A DNA stretch of 64,000 bases from contig FWWN02000692.1 of assembly GCA_900175165.2 (NCBI GenBank), positions 1 through 64,000 of the forward strand, in the 5' to 3' direction. This document shows, piece after piece, positions 1 to 13,607 of the stretch. Numbering within the stretch: position 1 is the stretch's first letter; each line of letters starts with the position of its first letter. The notes under the pieces are model-generated. The model saw only the letters and a program-made list of their open reading frames with translations, searched no databases and was not told the DNA's origin. Source of the DNA: Rhizomucor pusillus. Its lineage: Eukaryota > Mucoromycota > Mucoromycetes > Mucorales > Lichtheimiaceae. A program made the position numbers and the translations under genes.

Positions 1-842
1 TCTCTGTTCCTTGGAATCTAAATTTCCATATAGTTAAGACTCGCGTGCATATTCGACACGGCCGTTACATACAGAATTTTTTCTTTTCCTCGCAATTCAC
101 GGTTAACTACATGTTCGTGTTTAATGGAAAATTGTTGATTTGCGTCCTTTGCCAGGTCCAATCTGAAAACTTGGACTTTGTGCGCATAAGATATTCTCGG
201 ACGGCAGTAATTTCCTACATGTGTAGTTAATGTAGAGGAGACCGAGAATATGATTACAGTACATAGGGATGCTTTCAAATCGAAAACATTTAAAAGTGTA
301 TTGTCTACCTCCCTATTACCTACTCGCCCGACCTGAACCCTATGGAGCGACTCTGAACAGTTGTCAAAAGCAAAGTTAGCGGATCGCTGGACAGTCCGTT
401 AATTAAGAAGCCTTGCAGTTTCATTCTGTATCGAGTCAATATTTCATGACTACCTTTTCCGAGTAGTTTTCCCGAGAGGTGACTATACGTAGACTCTAAT
501 GTCAACAATGATGACTGATTCACCTTTGGTGATATGCGACATTAGATAGATAACAAAAGAGTTTGTTTGACATGCGACTTTGTGATCTCATACTTGGACA
601 CGATTGTAACTATATCTTGCTCGCGCTAGAACGGCAAGCATAGATGGTGGATACCATGCAGCGGGCGAAACGTCGTAAATGGGTGTTGTGCGACATTGGT
701 TTTAGTGTACATTAGACTCTGATTGGCCTGCAGGGCACCGACCTTGCATACGAAACCACTTTGGTTCGAATATTTAGGCGCGCCTCGACGTGCGTCTCTT
801 TTCCTGTTTTCTTTTCTTGTGGTTCTTTATAATTATTTAGCC
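1..842. other. Left-edge intergenic stretch
   Basis: No supportable gene is seen. Open frames here are short and low in information, and none shows a splice-consistent extension or a recognisable domain. The right part should hold the promoter of the gene starting at 843. It may also contain the 3' flank of a gene outside the window. Confidence 0.5.
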
Positions 843-1510
843 ATGTCAGGCGAAGCTGCTTCTTACTTTGGTATCGTCTAGAACACGTATCGTCGCAACC
901 GTCATGTAGCTTATTGAGGAACTTTAGGCAACGTCAACCACGAAGCTGTTACCCGTTACGCCGCCACCCACAGTGAATCGGACAACGATGGTATGCTCGC
1001 ATAAAAGGATATGCAAAAAGGAATGATAAGCTCACGCAAAACGTCGTAGATGACAAGAACATGTTCTCTTCAGTTTTCTCCCAAATTCTTGGCAACAACC
1101 ACGGCGCCGCGGAAGAAGACGAAGTGAAAGAAGCTGCTAGTGCGCACGAGCGCGTTTACAGCCAAGGTGCAGAGGGAGGACACTCGTCTCGTGACATGGG
1201 CACTGCTGCCGCTATGCAAGCTTTCAAAATGTTCTCCGGAGGAGGCGGTAGCAAGGGCGGCGACTCAAATGAATTAATCGGTCTTGCCATGGGCGAAGCT
1301 ATGAAGCTTTTCAAGAGCCAGGGCGGCGCGAGCGGCGGCGCTAACCAGGGCGAGATGCTCCAGCAGGCAGCCACCATGGCCATGAAGCTCTTTTTGACCC
1401 AGAAGCAAGGAGAGTCCGGAGGTGGCGGAGGCGCTCTTGGCTTGCTCAGCGCCTTGGGCGGCAGCGGTGGAGGTGGAGGAGCAGCTAGCCTTATCAGCAA
1501 GCTGCTCTAG
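843..1510 (+). CDS. DUF7721-like glycine-rich protein
   Basis: Join 843..870, 928..990, 1050..1510 gives 183 aa with phases that fit (GGC and GAT codons completed across the introns). The long third exon alone starts inside the protein; both short upstream exons restore a conserved-looking N-terminus (motif VNHEAVTRYA). The body holds two amphipathic repeats, AAAMQAFKMF and GEAMKLF, separated by Gly/Ser-rich linkers, and ends in a Gly tail. This pattern recalls the fungal DUF7721 family, known to me from memory only. Function unknown. No signal peptide or membrane segment is visible, so it is probably soluble. The antisense open frames are artefacts of the GC-rich Gly codons. Confidence 0.75.
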
Positions 1511-1864
1511 ACAGCCCAACATCGTTTTAGTTATTCCGGTTTTGGTACACTTTTTGTAACATTTGTTTTCTCGCTTCTTCTTGTGTGTTGAATATATGCA
1601 ATCCTCTCCCTTTGTGTGAACCTGTCTTTGTCGGAAGAGTAGCAGCAACTCCGCTCACTTTGCTGGTTGCGGACGGCAGGCAGACAAGCGTGTATGAACA
1701 GGGCGGTAACTGGATTGTCCTTTCCCTTCTCCTTCCCCTCCTCGCAACTCCTTTTCCGCTCTCTCTCTTTCTCTTCTTTTCTCTTTTCCTTTGCTCATTG
1801 CAATCTCTTTACTACCGCTTGACAAGCGTGTGAGAGGGGCGATTGCCAATCATCTGCCGCACTC
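1511..1864. other. Intergenic region, CT-rich
   Basis: Contains a pyrimidine-rich tract (about 1720-1800) just upstream of the ankyrin gene, a common fungal core-promoter feature. Nothing else is seen. Confidence 0.4.
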
Positions 1865-3297
1865 ATGCAAAAGGAAAAGGATAAGTCTAAAGAGTACCTT
1901 CTTGGCCTGCACTGGGCTGCGACAACCGGCAACGTCGGTAAAATATCATTGAACAATGGGCATTCCACGCTGATGCGCGTATCCTAAAATAAACTCTCCC
2001 GCCTCCAGGTCTTGTCAAATTTGCGCTTGACCACGGTGCGCCTATCGACTCAGTGGTGAACGGTTTCATGCCTTTGCAATTGGCATGCATAAGCGACAAT
2101 AACATTGCAGTCGTGCAATACTTGATTGACCGAGGCGCCGAAGTAAATGCTCAAAGGTCAGCATCGGCCATCCTATTTTTCTTTTTTTACGCAAACAAGT
2201 GGGACTCCTGACACAAGTTGTACAATGTTAGATGGTCAAAGAAGCACAGCGTGGATAAATCTCAGGCCGTCGCTGGTGCCATCGGTTCCACAGCGCTACA
2301 TGTTGCATGTGCCAATGGGTGCACAAAGATTGTGGACCTGTTGCTGCGAAACGGTGCCGTGGTGAACGTCAAGGATAAGTACGGCTCGACACCCTTGGAT
2401 ATCGCGGCAGCCAAACACCACGTAGAAATCGTGCGACTTTTGGAGTTGTTTGATACGTTACAGGAGAATAAATCGTCACCCACGGAACGTATTCGACGGC
2501 CAAGCCTGCCTTCCTCTTTCGAGGGCAAGTCATCGTTGCAGATACCCCCAATTTCAACACTTCCCACAGCAGACCCACGCGCGCCACGCAGAAGCCTGAA
2601 TATGCCCCGTCGCGAGGAATGGACAGCAGGAATTGATATCCATAGACCGCCGCGCACAACCAACAGAACGCCCGAGCTGGCGTCTTCCAAATCATCCAAC
2701 GAGTCATCGTCAGACGACAACAGCACTTCGCGGCCAGATTACTATGGTTACGGCGTCGTCAACCACTACGATGACGAAAATTATTTGCTGTCACTTGAGC
2801 GACGTGCGTTCGGGGTCGAAGAAGGGCGCCGGTCGCTTGACAAACCTTCTCTACATCGGTGCAGCTCCGATGGCGGTCATCTTCGTGCAACAGCGCTCAT
2901 GAATGCTATGGCTGCCAAGGAAACGAACGGCGGCGGCGGCGGCGAGGAGCCGACCCCGCGCCCATCGATGGTCATTGATGACGGTCCAGAGGCGGAAGCA
3001 CTGCGGCATTTTCAGGAAAAGGAGATGAAAAAAGCATGGTGGAGTGCTTTTGGCGGACGGAAATCGATGGATGTTGCAACCTACCACTATGGTAATCGCA
3101 CACCGACGCCAGAGAATGGTCGCAAAAGCCTCGATATTAGGCCTAGTTTTGATAGTTTATCCAACTTGGCCAAGCGAAGCATGGAAGGCTTGTCACGGAA
3201 GAGCATAGATATCCAAGATTATCAGTTGCCAGATACACCAAACAGCTCCCGACCTGGTTTCCTCTCACGCATCGTGGGTGCGTGGACACGCAAGTAA
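1865..3297 (+). CDS. Ankyrin-repeat protein with disordered Ser-rich tail
   Basis: Join 1865..1937, 2009..2156, 2232..3297 gives 428 aa. The first two introns (71 and 75 nt) must be removed to join the N-terminal ankyrin repeats: GLHWAATTGNV, then MPLQLACISDNN, then STALHVACANGCTKIVDLL and STPLDIAAAKHHVEIVRLL. The repeats fill roughly residues 10-150. The rest is low-complexity, rich in Arg-Arg/Lys-Ser-(Leu/Met)-Asp patterns such as RRSLDKPS, RKSMDVA, RKSLDIR and RKSIDIQ, which look like repeated basophilic kinase sites (inference). Such proteins usually act as scaffolds. No enzyme domain is seen. Confidence 0.85.
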
Positions 3298-3636
3298 AAA
3301 ATGGAACCAGTCGTCGTGGTCGATATATACCGTCAATGGGAAGTTCACGTATATATACATAACACCAATTCGCATACCTTTTGTTTTATCTTTTTTTTTT
3401 CTTCTTTTTGTCATCTTTCTCCCACCCTCCCTCACACACACACACACACTCACACTTCCTCACACCCACTCACCCACCCTGCACTTACATGTCATTTCTT
3501 TTTGCCTTGTGTATAGTAGTGTGTCTCTCTCTCTCCTTGCTAGCTTCGTCTCATAAATTTTTACTGCCCATATCTCACTTGAGTTGCAACAACAATATTT
3601 TTGGAAATGAGCAATGAGAGAATCCAACGTCCAGTT

Positions 3637-3667
<31 letters not shown>

Positions 3668-3841
3668 CTCTGGTCTGGTCATTCTTTATGTATAAACACA
3701 GTTGTCACAGAAAAATCTTTTTACTGAAGGAGAAGAAAATAAAAGATGCTGAATGAAAAATTGAGAGATATCATGTAAAACGGTAAAGGGAAAAAAAGAA
3801 GGACAGGAGATTACGATGGAATATGAGAATTTTTATAATCG
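3298..3841. other. Convergent intergenic region with microsatellites
   Basis: Lies between the ends of the ankyrin and WDR5 genes, so it should hold two terminators. It contains a CA-rich run (about 3431-3475) and an (AT)n run (about 3639-3667). Confidence 0.6.
3639..3667. repeat. (AT)n microsatellite
   Basis: Uninterrupted AT dinucleotide run in the convergent 3' region between two genes. Confidence 0.9.
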
Positions 3842-5706
<1,865 letters not shown>

Positions 5707-8050
5707 ATGGTTGCGGAGGTAGCGAAAGAATTAAAACCTGCTGATACCAATCAGGCAAACAGCAACAACAACAACAGCACAACGACAAGTAATGGAAAAC
5801 CAAAAGACGTCAAGGGCAAGAATCAGCGTCGAAGAAAGAAAAGTCAAAAGCAGCGATTAGCAGAAGAAGCAGCAAAGCGCAAAGCCGTAAGTTTCGCTAA
5901 ATCTCCCAGTTGGGTAAAAGAGCAATGCCTCACGTTGCTTTAGGAAATTGAGAACAATAAGACTGAAACAGTGGATAATGTCGAAATCGAATATGTCACG
6001 CAAACTGTCGATGCCGACACACTCAAGAAGCTCGATGGCATGGACAATGTCGATGACGAATCATTGCAGCAATTCTCCAACGTATTCAAACACTTTCAGA
6101 TTGGCGGCCAAGAAGAGGTAAGATTTGCTTACCCTGTTTCTTCCTAGTGGGGTGGATCGCTGATCTATGCCCTTTTTGCATTCAAGCAGGATGATCAAGT
6201 CATTGCAGACGATGTCCGAATTGTCAATGCCAGTGAAAAAGATGAAGAAAATGAGGAAGACGAAGATGAGGAAAAGGAAGGAGGTGAACAAACGCTGTCC
6301 AAGAAGAAATTGAAAAAGCTTCAGCGTCTCAGTGTAGCCGAATTGAAGCAACTTGTAAAGAAACCAGAAGTTGTTGAGGTGCGTTTTCACGAGTCTTTGT
6401 GCGTTGTATTGTGAGCTCTTTGCATACTAACAGTGCACACATTCTAGTGGTGGGACGTCACAGCTAGTGATCCTAAACTGCTTGTAACGCTTAAATCCTA
6501 TCGAAACACAGTACCGGTTCCCGCTCACTGGAGTCAAAAGAGAAAATACCTACAAGGCAAACGTGGTATTGAGAAGCCACCATGGGAGCTTCCAGGTTAG
6601 TTGGATGCCGATGTGGACATGTGACAATCGCTAAATATATATATATATATATATATATATAGACTTCATCAAGGATACGGGTATTATGGAGATGAGAGAT
6701 GCTGTTAAGGAAAAGGAAGATGCCGCGAAACTCAAAACTAAAACTCGCGAAAGAGTTGCTCCCAAGATGGGCAAGCTGGATATTGACTATCAGAAATTGC
6801 ACGATGCATTCTTCCGCTTCCAGACCAAGCCAAAGTTCACTATTCACGGAGAACTGTAAGTCTTTTAAGAATATTTACGATGATTCTATAGATCACGTTT
6901 CTCACCAAGACGTATACAGATACTATGAAGGCAAAGAGTTCGAAACCAAGTTGAAAGAGAAAAAACCTGGCCATTTATCTGAAGAACTGAAGAATGCATT
7001 GAATATGCCACCGTTAGCACCGCCACCGTGGTTAATTAATATGCAGCGCTACGGTCCACCTCCAAGCTATCCAAATCTAAAAATTCCAGGACTCAATGCA
7101 CCTATACCGGAGGGAGCACAGTGGGGTTATCATCCTGGTGGATGGGGCCGACCGCCGGTCGATGAGGTATGTTCAAGTATAATCTTGAGGTTATTCTCTC
7201 TGTGTGTGCTAAACTGCTGCATAGTATAACCGGCCTTTATACGGTGACGTTTTCGGTGTGACTCAGCAGCACGAAGAAGTTCCTCCAGAGGTACGTTCTA
7301 TATCAATTATCTCAGACAGCCTTGGTCGGCATACTAAAAGCTCTACTTTATAGATCATAGAACCTGTGGATAAAAATTTATGGGGTGAATTAGAATCTGA
7401 AGAAGGTAAGAGCTTACATGCAGGAACCGATGACTGTTTGCTAACAATTGCATTTATTCACAGAATTCGAAGAAGAAGAAGAAGAAGAGGAGGAGGAGGA
7501 GCAGGAAGAAATGGAAGAGATGGAACAAGCAGAAGAGGAACCTGCTGCGCAGCCATCAGCAGCAGACGAGTCTCTCAAGGAAGGACTGGCAACTCCGTCT
7601 GGAATTGCATCTGTTGCTTCAGGACTGGAGACACCAGACTTCATCGAATTACGGAAAGGCCGGCCACAGGAAGAAGATGAGGGACCAAAGCAATTATACC
7701 AAGTTCTTCCAGAAGTCAAAAAGAACATTACTGGTTTCATGGGCTCAGAGCATGGATACGATTTGTCACAGGTTGAAAAGAAAGAAACTGCACAGTCGAC
7801 AGTGCGAACTTCAAAGCGCAAGCTGGGTGAGAACGTTGATGTAGCTATCGATCCCAGCGAGTTGGAGAGCGGATTAGATGAGGCGACGTTGCGCGCCAAG
7901 TACGAGGCACAGATGCGTTCAAAGTTGCCTGCTGGTGCTGGCGGTGAGGATTTGTCGGATATGTACGCCGAACATGCCAGTCGACAAGCAAAGAAACTCA
8001 AGGCGCAGGAAAGCAAAAAGGAGAGCCGAAAGAAGGAATTCAAGTTCTAA
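5707..8050 (+). CDS. Splicing factor 3B subunit 2 (SF3B145/Cus1)
   Basis: Join 5707..5886, 5944..6117, 6190..6378, 6448..6595, 6663..6855, 6920..7166, 7225..7290, 7354..7405, 7464..8050 gives 611 aa in one frame. SF3B2 is part of the U2 snRNP SF3b complex, which recognises the branch site. Evidence: the DUF382/PSP core with WWDVTASDPKLLVTLKSYRN, VPVPAHWSQKRKYLQGKRG and LYYEGKEFETKLKEKKPG, then PPPWLINMQRYGPPPSYPNL and GWGRPPVDE, an acidic Glu-run and a KKEFKF C-terminus. The N-terminus is Asn/Lys/Arg rich. Intron 4 (6596..6662) is unusual because its 3' part is an AT repeat. Intron 3 contains a textbook TACTAAC branch point. Confidence 0.96.
6632..6661. repeat. (AT)n microsatellite inside SF3B2 intron 4
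   Basis: AT run that reaches the 3' splice site and takes the place of a polypyrimidine tract. Confidence 0.85.
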
Positions 8051-9231
8051 CCTTAATGGTTTTGGTTGAAATAATAAAATAAGTTTTACATGCATTGCTG
8101 CTAAGAAATGGCTATCAGCCGTCGTAAGGAATCCAATGGATGAAAGTTTGTCCAGGAGCCAGCTATGTCGGATCATTCAAAGTCCTATTTAGCGCATATT
8201 GTTTAGTTTGACAACATGGGATCTTTTGCAGTACTCTAGAAGAGGATCAGATGCATGTGAAAGAAATGTACGCGTAGTTGAACGACATGGTTCTTTACAT
8301 GTATGATCCCACCCCTGATCTGCTATTCATATAAGCCGAGGCATTACACAAAGTACGTTGATGCATATTGACCATGCGGATCGTGCTGATTTTTTATCGC
8401 GTTAATTATAGGGTTTTAGTAGTTATTTTCCGCGAATTCACTGGACTCGGAGCAAGTATGTTATACTAACTTTGAAGAGGAGGACACCGATCGAGCGGAA
8501 CGACAGGCCGCTGCTGTTAACAGCTCTTGTGATTTTCCACGGAACGCGATTGCCGTTTGCAATATTATACCCCACAGCAAACGTTCATGTATTTTTTCTC
8601 TCAATGTGGAGATGAGTATGTATAAATCCCCATGCTCTCACGGATGACCCGCGGGCTCTCCCCGCACGCTTCCCTTTACTGCCCCACTCTCTCTTGATAA
8701 TAATAATTTGCCCACACACGCTGTTCTGCTGCTAGTCTCTTGCAAAAACGAGCTGACCAAGCATCACTGAATATTTTCACGAGGGATTCGAGCAACGTTC
8801 CACAGAACATGCAAGCGGCGAAGTGTCAATTCAGGTGGAGAAAGAGGCAAGGTAATGCTTGTTACATGGAGAGGCGGTTCGTGATGAAACAAGCGGCTTC
8901 GTATAAACCAAAGATAGCATTGTTTTTGCAATGGCAATGTTGCATTAGAGAGGAGAAGCGTCGTTGAATTGTTATTGTCGTTCCTGAATCTACAACCCAT
9001 TTTTTTCCATATTGCTTTACTGTACTAGTTTCACGTGGCGAAATGTGTAAAAGTTCACATGTGAAATTTTTGTGGGTGTCTGATGTCAGTCAGTCAGATC
9101 TCCTACTCCACACTGCTGTTTTTGGCGATTTCACACTTTGTCATTTCATCGACCATAAAAAAGCTAACGCTCTTCGCGCCGGTTTTGTTCACTTTTTTCC
9201 TTCTTTCTTTCATTCACACAACGATACCATC
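8051..9231. other. Intergenic region
   Basis: About 1.2 kb with no supported gene. The SF3B2 terminator should be near 8075-8095 (AATAAAATAAG). Near 8620 is a TATAAAT-like element, and CT-rich stretches lie before 8700 and before the acyl-CoA oxidase start (about 9190-9215). Open frames are short and lack splice-consistent continuation. Confidence 0.5.
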
Positions 9232-11815
9232 ATGCCAGCACCGCAACAACGCCTCGATGCTGTGAAGCAGCACTTGACACCTGAGCAGGAGCGTGCCCGG
9301 GCAGTAGAGTAAGCAAAAATACGCTGCGTGTGTGCGTGGGGCCAGCAACCAACCTGCTTACGTCCGACTTTGTAGCCCTGTTGCCAGCATGAATGAGGAA
9401 CGCGCAAAGGCTGCCTTCAATGTTCGTGAATTGACATACCTCCTTGATGGCGGCGAGAAGGCTACGGCTGTAAGTCTCTCTGGAAACGGAACGATCCCGC
9501 AGACAGTGGAACTGACGCAGGAGTGTATAGATCCGCGAGCGCATGATGCTCGAGATCGAGCGCGATCCTCTTTTCAAAATGGACGACATTTATGATATCA
9601 GCAAGGCCGAGCTGCGTGAACGTACTATGCAAAAGGTAATATGAATGATAAGCTACCAGAGTCGAAACCGATCAACTGACTTTAATCCAGTTCCGAAGCA
9701 TGGTACACCACTTGCAGAACGAGTCTGTTGAATTGTTCAAGAAGCGCATGGAAGTTATCAGCTTGATCGATCCCGGCTTCTGGACTCGATTTGGTGTACA
9801 CTGTAAGATGTCAAATACATGTAAATCTATGGTGAGCGTCAGCGCTGACGTGTATTTGAATACGTTTAGATGGTCTGTTTATCGGTGCCTTGCAGAGCAA
9901 TGCATCTCCCGGACAGTTCTCGTACTGGCTCGAGAAGGGTGCGCTCTCGCTGACTGGCATGGTCGGCTGCTTTGCCATGACCGAACTCGGCCACGGCTCC
10001 AACGTCCCTGGTCTTGAAACAACCGCCACCTTTGACGAGGCTGCAGACCAATTCATCATTCATACCCCTACCCTCACTGCCACAAAGTGGTGGATCGGCG
10101 GTGCCGCACACAGCGCCACTCACGCTGCTGTGTTTGCCCAACTCATTGTTAAAGGCAAGCGTTACGGCACAAAGTGCTTTGTCGTCCCACTCCGTGACCC
10201 CAAGACCTACGAACTGCTTCCTGGTATCAACATTGGCGATATTGGCAAGAAGATGGTAAGAGGATCATTGGCATCGGATCAAATTTGGATGAACTAAACT
10301 CACGTGGAATGTGTAGGGTCGCGATGGTATTGACAATGGCTGGATCCAATTCACCAATGTCCGCATTCCTCGCGGATACATGCTGCAAAAGCACACCAAG
10401 GTATCTCGCTCCGGCACTGTCACTGAACCCAAGCTGCAGCAGTTGGTAAGCTCGATATTATATTTGTACGAAAAGAGGTGTGTGTTGTTGATTTCAAATC
10501 TTGTAGACCTACGGTGCCTTGCTTCAAGGCCGTGTGGCCATGGTCGTCGACAGCGGAAATGTTTCCAAAAAGGCGCTCACCATTGCCATCCGGTACGCTG
10601 CTGTGCGCCGTCAGTTTGCAAACTCCAAATCGAACGGCATTGAGACGAAGCTCTTGGACTATCCTATCCACCAGCGTCGCTTGATGCCTTTGCTCGCTCA
10701 AGCGTTCGCTATGCACTTTACCGGCGCAGAAATGACTGCCATGTACAACAACATGATGTCGCGACTGGACAGCGCTCGCCCTGGCGATGCAGATATGGAA
10801 GAAGTTTTGGAGATTCTCAAGGAAACGCACTCGACCAGCGCCGGCTTGAAGGCGTTCTGTACCTGGAACTGCTTGAACACCATTGAGCAGTGCCGTCAAT
10901 CCTGCGGCGGCCACGGCTACTCTGCTTACACTGGTTTGGCCGGTATGTACCAAGACTTTGCAGTCCAGTGCACCTGGGAAGGCGACAACACCATCTTGGC
11001 TCTCCAGGCCGGTCGTTACCTTATTAGCAGCTACCGCGAGGCCATGAAGGGCAAAAAGTTGTCTCCCGGTGTTGGTTACCTGAACAACTTGAACAGCTTG
11101 CTTGGCAAGAAATGCACTGTGCAGAAGCTCGAGGATCTTTTGAACCCGCAGGTGATCATTGAAGGCTGGCAAGTGGTATGCGCCAACGTAGTCCGCAACT
11201 CGGCGCTAGAATTTGAAGAATGCCTAAAGAATGGCCTGGATACCGACGACGCGTACGAAGAATGCTGTAAGTACCAGAGGGTTATAAAAACCTCACGAGA
11301 GCTGTTCAGAAAAAAACTAACAACATGTATGAAAATTAGCTCAATCGAGATTGTACGCCGCCAGGCTACATACTTATGGCTATCTGTTTAACCGCTTCGC
11401 TGATGGTGTCTCCAAGGTCCAAGGCCAACTGCATGGTATCTTGATGGACCTTTGCATGCTCTATGGTCTGTACAGCGTCGAAGAGAACGCTGGTGCCTTT
11501 TTGCAATATGAATACTTTTCACCAAAGCAGATCGAATTCATCCGCGCACAAACCAATGTCTTGTGCAAGCGAGTCCGCGATCAAGCTATCCCTCTTGTCG
11601 ATTCGTTCAACCTCACCGACTTTATGATCAACAGCCCTCTCGGCCGCGCCGACGGCAACGTCTATGTCCACTATTTCAACCAAGTCAAGCAGCTCAACCC
11701 TCAGGGCGAACATCCTTACTTCAATCGACTCATCAAGCCATTGATCGAGCGCGACACTCAAGGCGATGATATCGAGGACGAAGAAGCAGGCTTGGAAGAA
11801 GAAGATGACGAGTAA
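9232..11815 (+). CDS. Acyl-CoA oxidase (peroxisomal beta-oxidation, first step)
   Basis: Join 9232..9308, 9376..9469, 9531..9635, 9691..9802, 9870..10255, 10317..10445, 10507..11266, 11340..11815 gives 712 aa. Family role: FAD-dependent oxidation of acyl-CoA to trans-2-enoyl-CoA with production of H2O2. Motifs include the [13 protein letters not shown] flavin/substrate segment, [30 protein letters not shown], the RRQFANSK region, [10 protein letters not shown] and [10 protein letters not shown]. Length matches fungal Pox proteins. The C-terminus is acidic (EEEDDE) and has no SKL-type PTS1. Yeast acyl-CoA oxidases also lack PTS1 and are imported via Pex5 by another surface, so a peroxisomal location is inferred. 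Confidence 0.96.
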
Positions 11816-12166
11816 ATATATATTCGCAAATTATATTAACCTCCCCTCCTGTATGATATGAACTCACCACACTTTTCTCTTTTTCTTTATTTTCCCTTTT
11901 TTGACTTGACTTTTTATATATACACACACGCATATACACACGCCACCGTACACTTTTTCTCCCTTCCAACTCGCTCCTTGTATTAACACACCTTTAGACT
12001 ATTTTGATATCTTTATATTAAAAAGTGTTTGTTGTGGGTTACAGTGAATTGCGGAAAATTCCCTGCTGTTGTTGCTGATCATGCGGATACCGTGTTGCCC
12101 ACCAGGAGCGCAGCAGATTCGCCCGCCGAACCTCCACCCCCTTCACCCTTTTCCCGCAAAGCTAGC
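11816..12166. other. Intergenic region
   Basis: 3' flank of the acyl-CoA oxidase and promoter of the prolyl isomerase. A run without stops continues upstream of 12167 in the isomerase frame but contains no ATG, so it was not used. Confidence 0.5.
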
Positions 12167-12756
12167 ATGGTAGAAGATGACCGCTTTACTTGCAAACCGT
12201 AAAAACGATTTAACCAGTCAGCATGTTAGGATCTTCCAGCCAACTGGGTCGTCCGTCACTCGCGCACGTACGATAAGGACTATTACTTCAACACCGTGAC
12301 CAAGGAAAGCCGTTGGGATGCGCCTGTTGCAGCAGAAGACAGGGAGCGTGTGCGAGTAAGCCATCTGCTGGTGAAGCATCGTGAATCTCGACGACCTAGC
12401 TCGTGGCGCGAGGTAAGGCAGCAGCCATAGTTTGTGGGTGGGGAAGTACAATTCATTGATATGTATATATACTGTGACAACAACAACAGGAACACATTAC
12501 GCGGTCCAAGGAGGAGGCGCTTCAGATTTTGGAGGAATATCAGCAAAAGATCGAGAACGGTCAAGAAACGCTGTCTGCACTCGCAACCAACTATTCAGAC
12601 TGCTCGAGTGCCAAGCGAGGAGGCGATCTCGGCTACTTTGAGCGCGGACAAATGCAAAAACCGTTCGAGGATGCCGCGTTTGCGCTGCAGGTCGGCGAGC
12701 TGAGCAAACCGGTTTGGACCGACAGTGGTGTGCACTTGATCCTCAGAACTGCTTAG
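12167..12756 (+). CDS. Pin1/Ess1-type WW-domain peptidyl-prolyl isomerase
   Basis: Join 12167..12169, 12230..12412, 12490..12756 gives 150 aa. The WW domain (about residues 2-35) shows [20 protein letters not shown] and ESRWDAP. The parvulin domain follows ([17 protein letters not shown], then [46 protein letters not shown]). Known role: isomerises phospho-Ser/Thr-Pro bonds, including in the RNA polymerase II tail. The codon just before Asp of the WW domain is a TAG that ends an intron. The only upstream ATG that keeps phase is at 12167, so the first coding exon is a lone ATG followed at once by a 60-nt intron. The domain call is very strong; the first exon is slightly less certain. Confidence 0.92.
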
Positions 12757-13607
12757 AGGAGAGGAGGAGGAAGATGTAGAGAAAAATGAGACATGGGATA
12801 TGTATGTACATAGATATCGCTGCTACGACGCCGCCGTCGACCCGTTTTTTTTTGTTCTTTCCACCACCACCGCCGCCACTACCATCCTTTTGTGCAAATC
12901 TGTTTTCTTTCTTTCTTTCTTTTTTTTCTGTTTTTCCCTCATCACTGTATCCTTTTGTGTTGTCACTTTTCCGTATCAGATAAAGAACGAGCAGAGGATC
13001 AAGTGAAAGACAACTTTAGTTCGATGCATTCGTAAGCAAAAAATTTAGATTTTTCTCTCAACGTTTGAAAGTTATAAGTAAGTATTCCTTGTATTCAAGA
13101 ACCGGGGAAACGAAAGGGGAGGGTGTGAGAGAACAACAATGGGTGGTTGTTTTTTTCTTTTTCTTTTTTGAATGGAACATATGTAAAAGAAGAACAACGG
13201 AATGTAGAACACCGCATAGAGGACACACGGAGAATAGTAGTAAGTAGGAGGTAGAAAAGAAAGACACGAGGAGGGGTTAGAGAGAGAGAGAAGGTATGCA
13301 GAGAGATTAGTATGTACAAGATTGTTCATAAGGAATCATAAGAGTATGTGATATGAGTGGGGAACTCACACAGAAAGAAAAAAGACGGAAGCAAAAATTT
13401 AAGGGGTGTGGGTGAGGATGATGGATGATGATGCAACAAGAGAAGAAAAAAATGTACGTGATCAAGGCAAATATAAACTACTAGAGTGCGTGTGCGTGTG
13501 TGTGTGGTTGTGGGCGCGTGATGAGAAAAATAAAAGCAATAACACGGGAAGAGGAGAGGAAAGGAAGGATAGAATGATGGAGTAATGATCAAGAATGGTT
13601 AATCATT
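12757..13607. other. Convergent intergenic region
   Basis: Between the ends of the prolyl isomerase and the bHLH gene. Holds CT-rich stretches (12850-12950), poly-T runs and a GTGTG run near 13490. Nothing coding is seen. Confidence 0.55.

Noticed and set aside
762..780. TTGGTTCGAATATT as a tRNA T-loop
   Set aside because: No cloverleaf partners upstream.
10420..11172. 250-aa open frame antisense to the acyl-CoA oxidase
   Set aside because: It mirrors strongly conserved coding sequence in the opposite strand; no domain or splice support.
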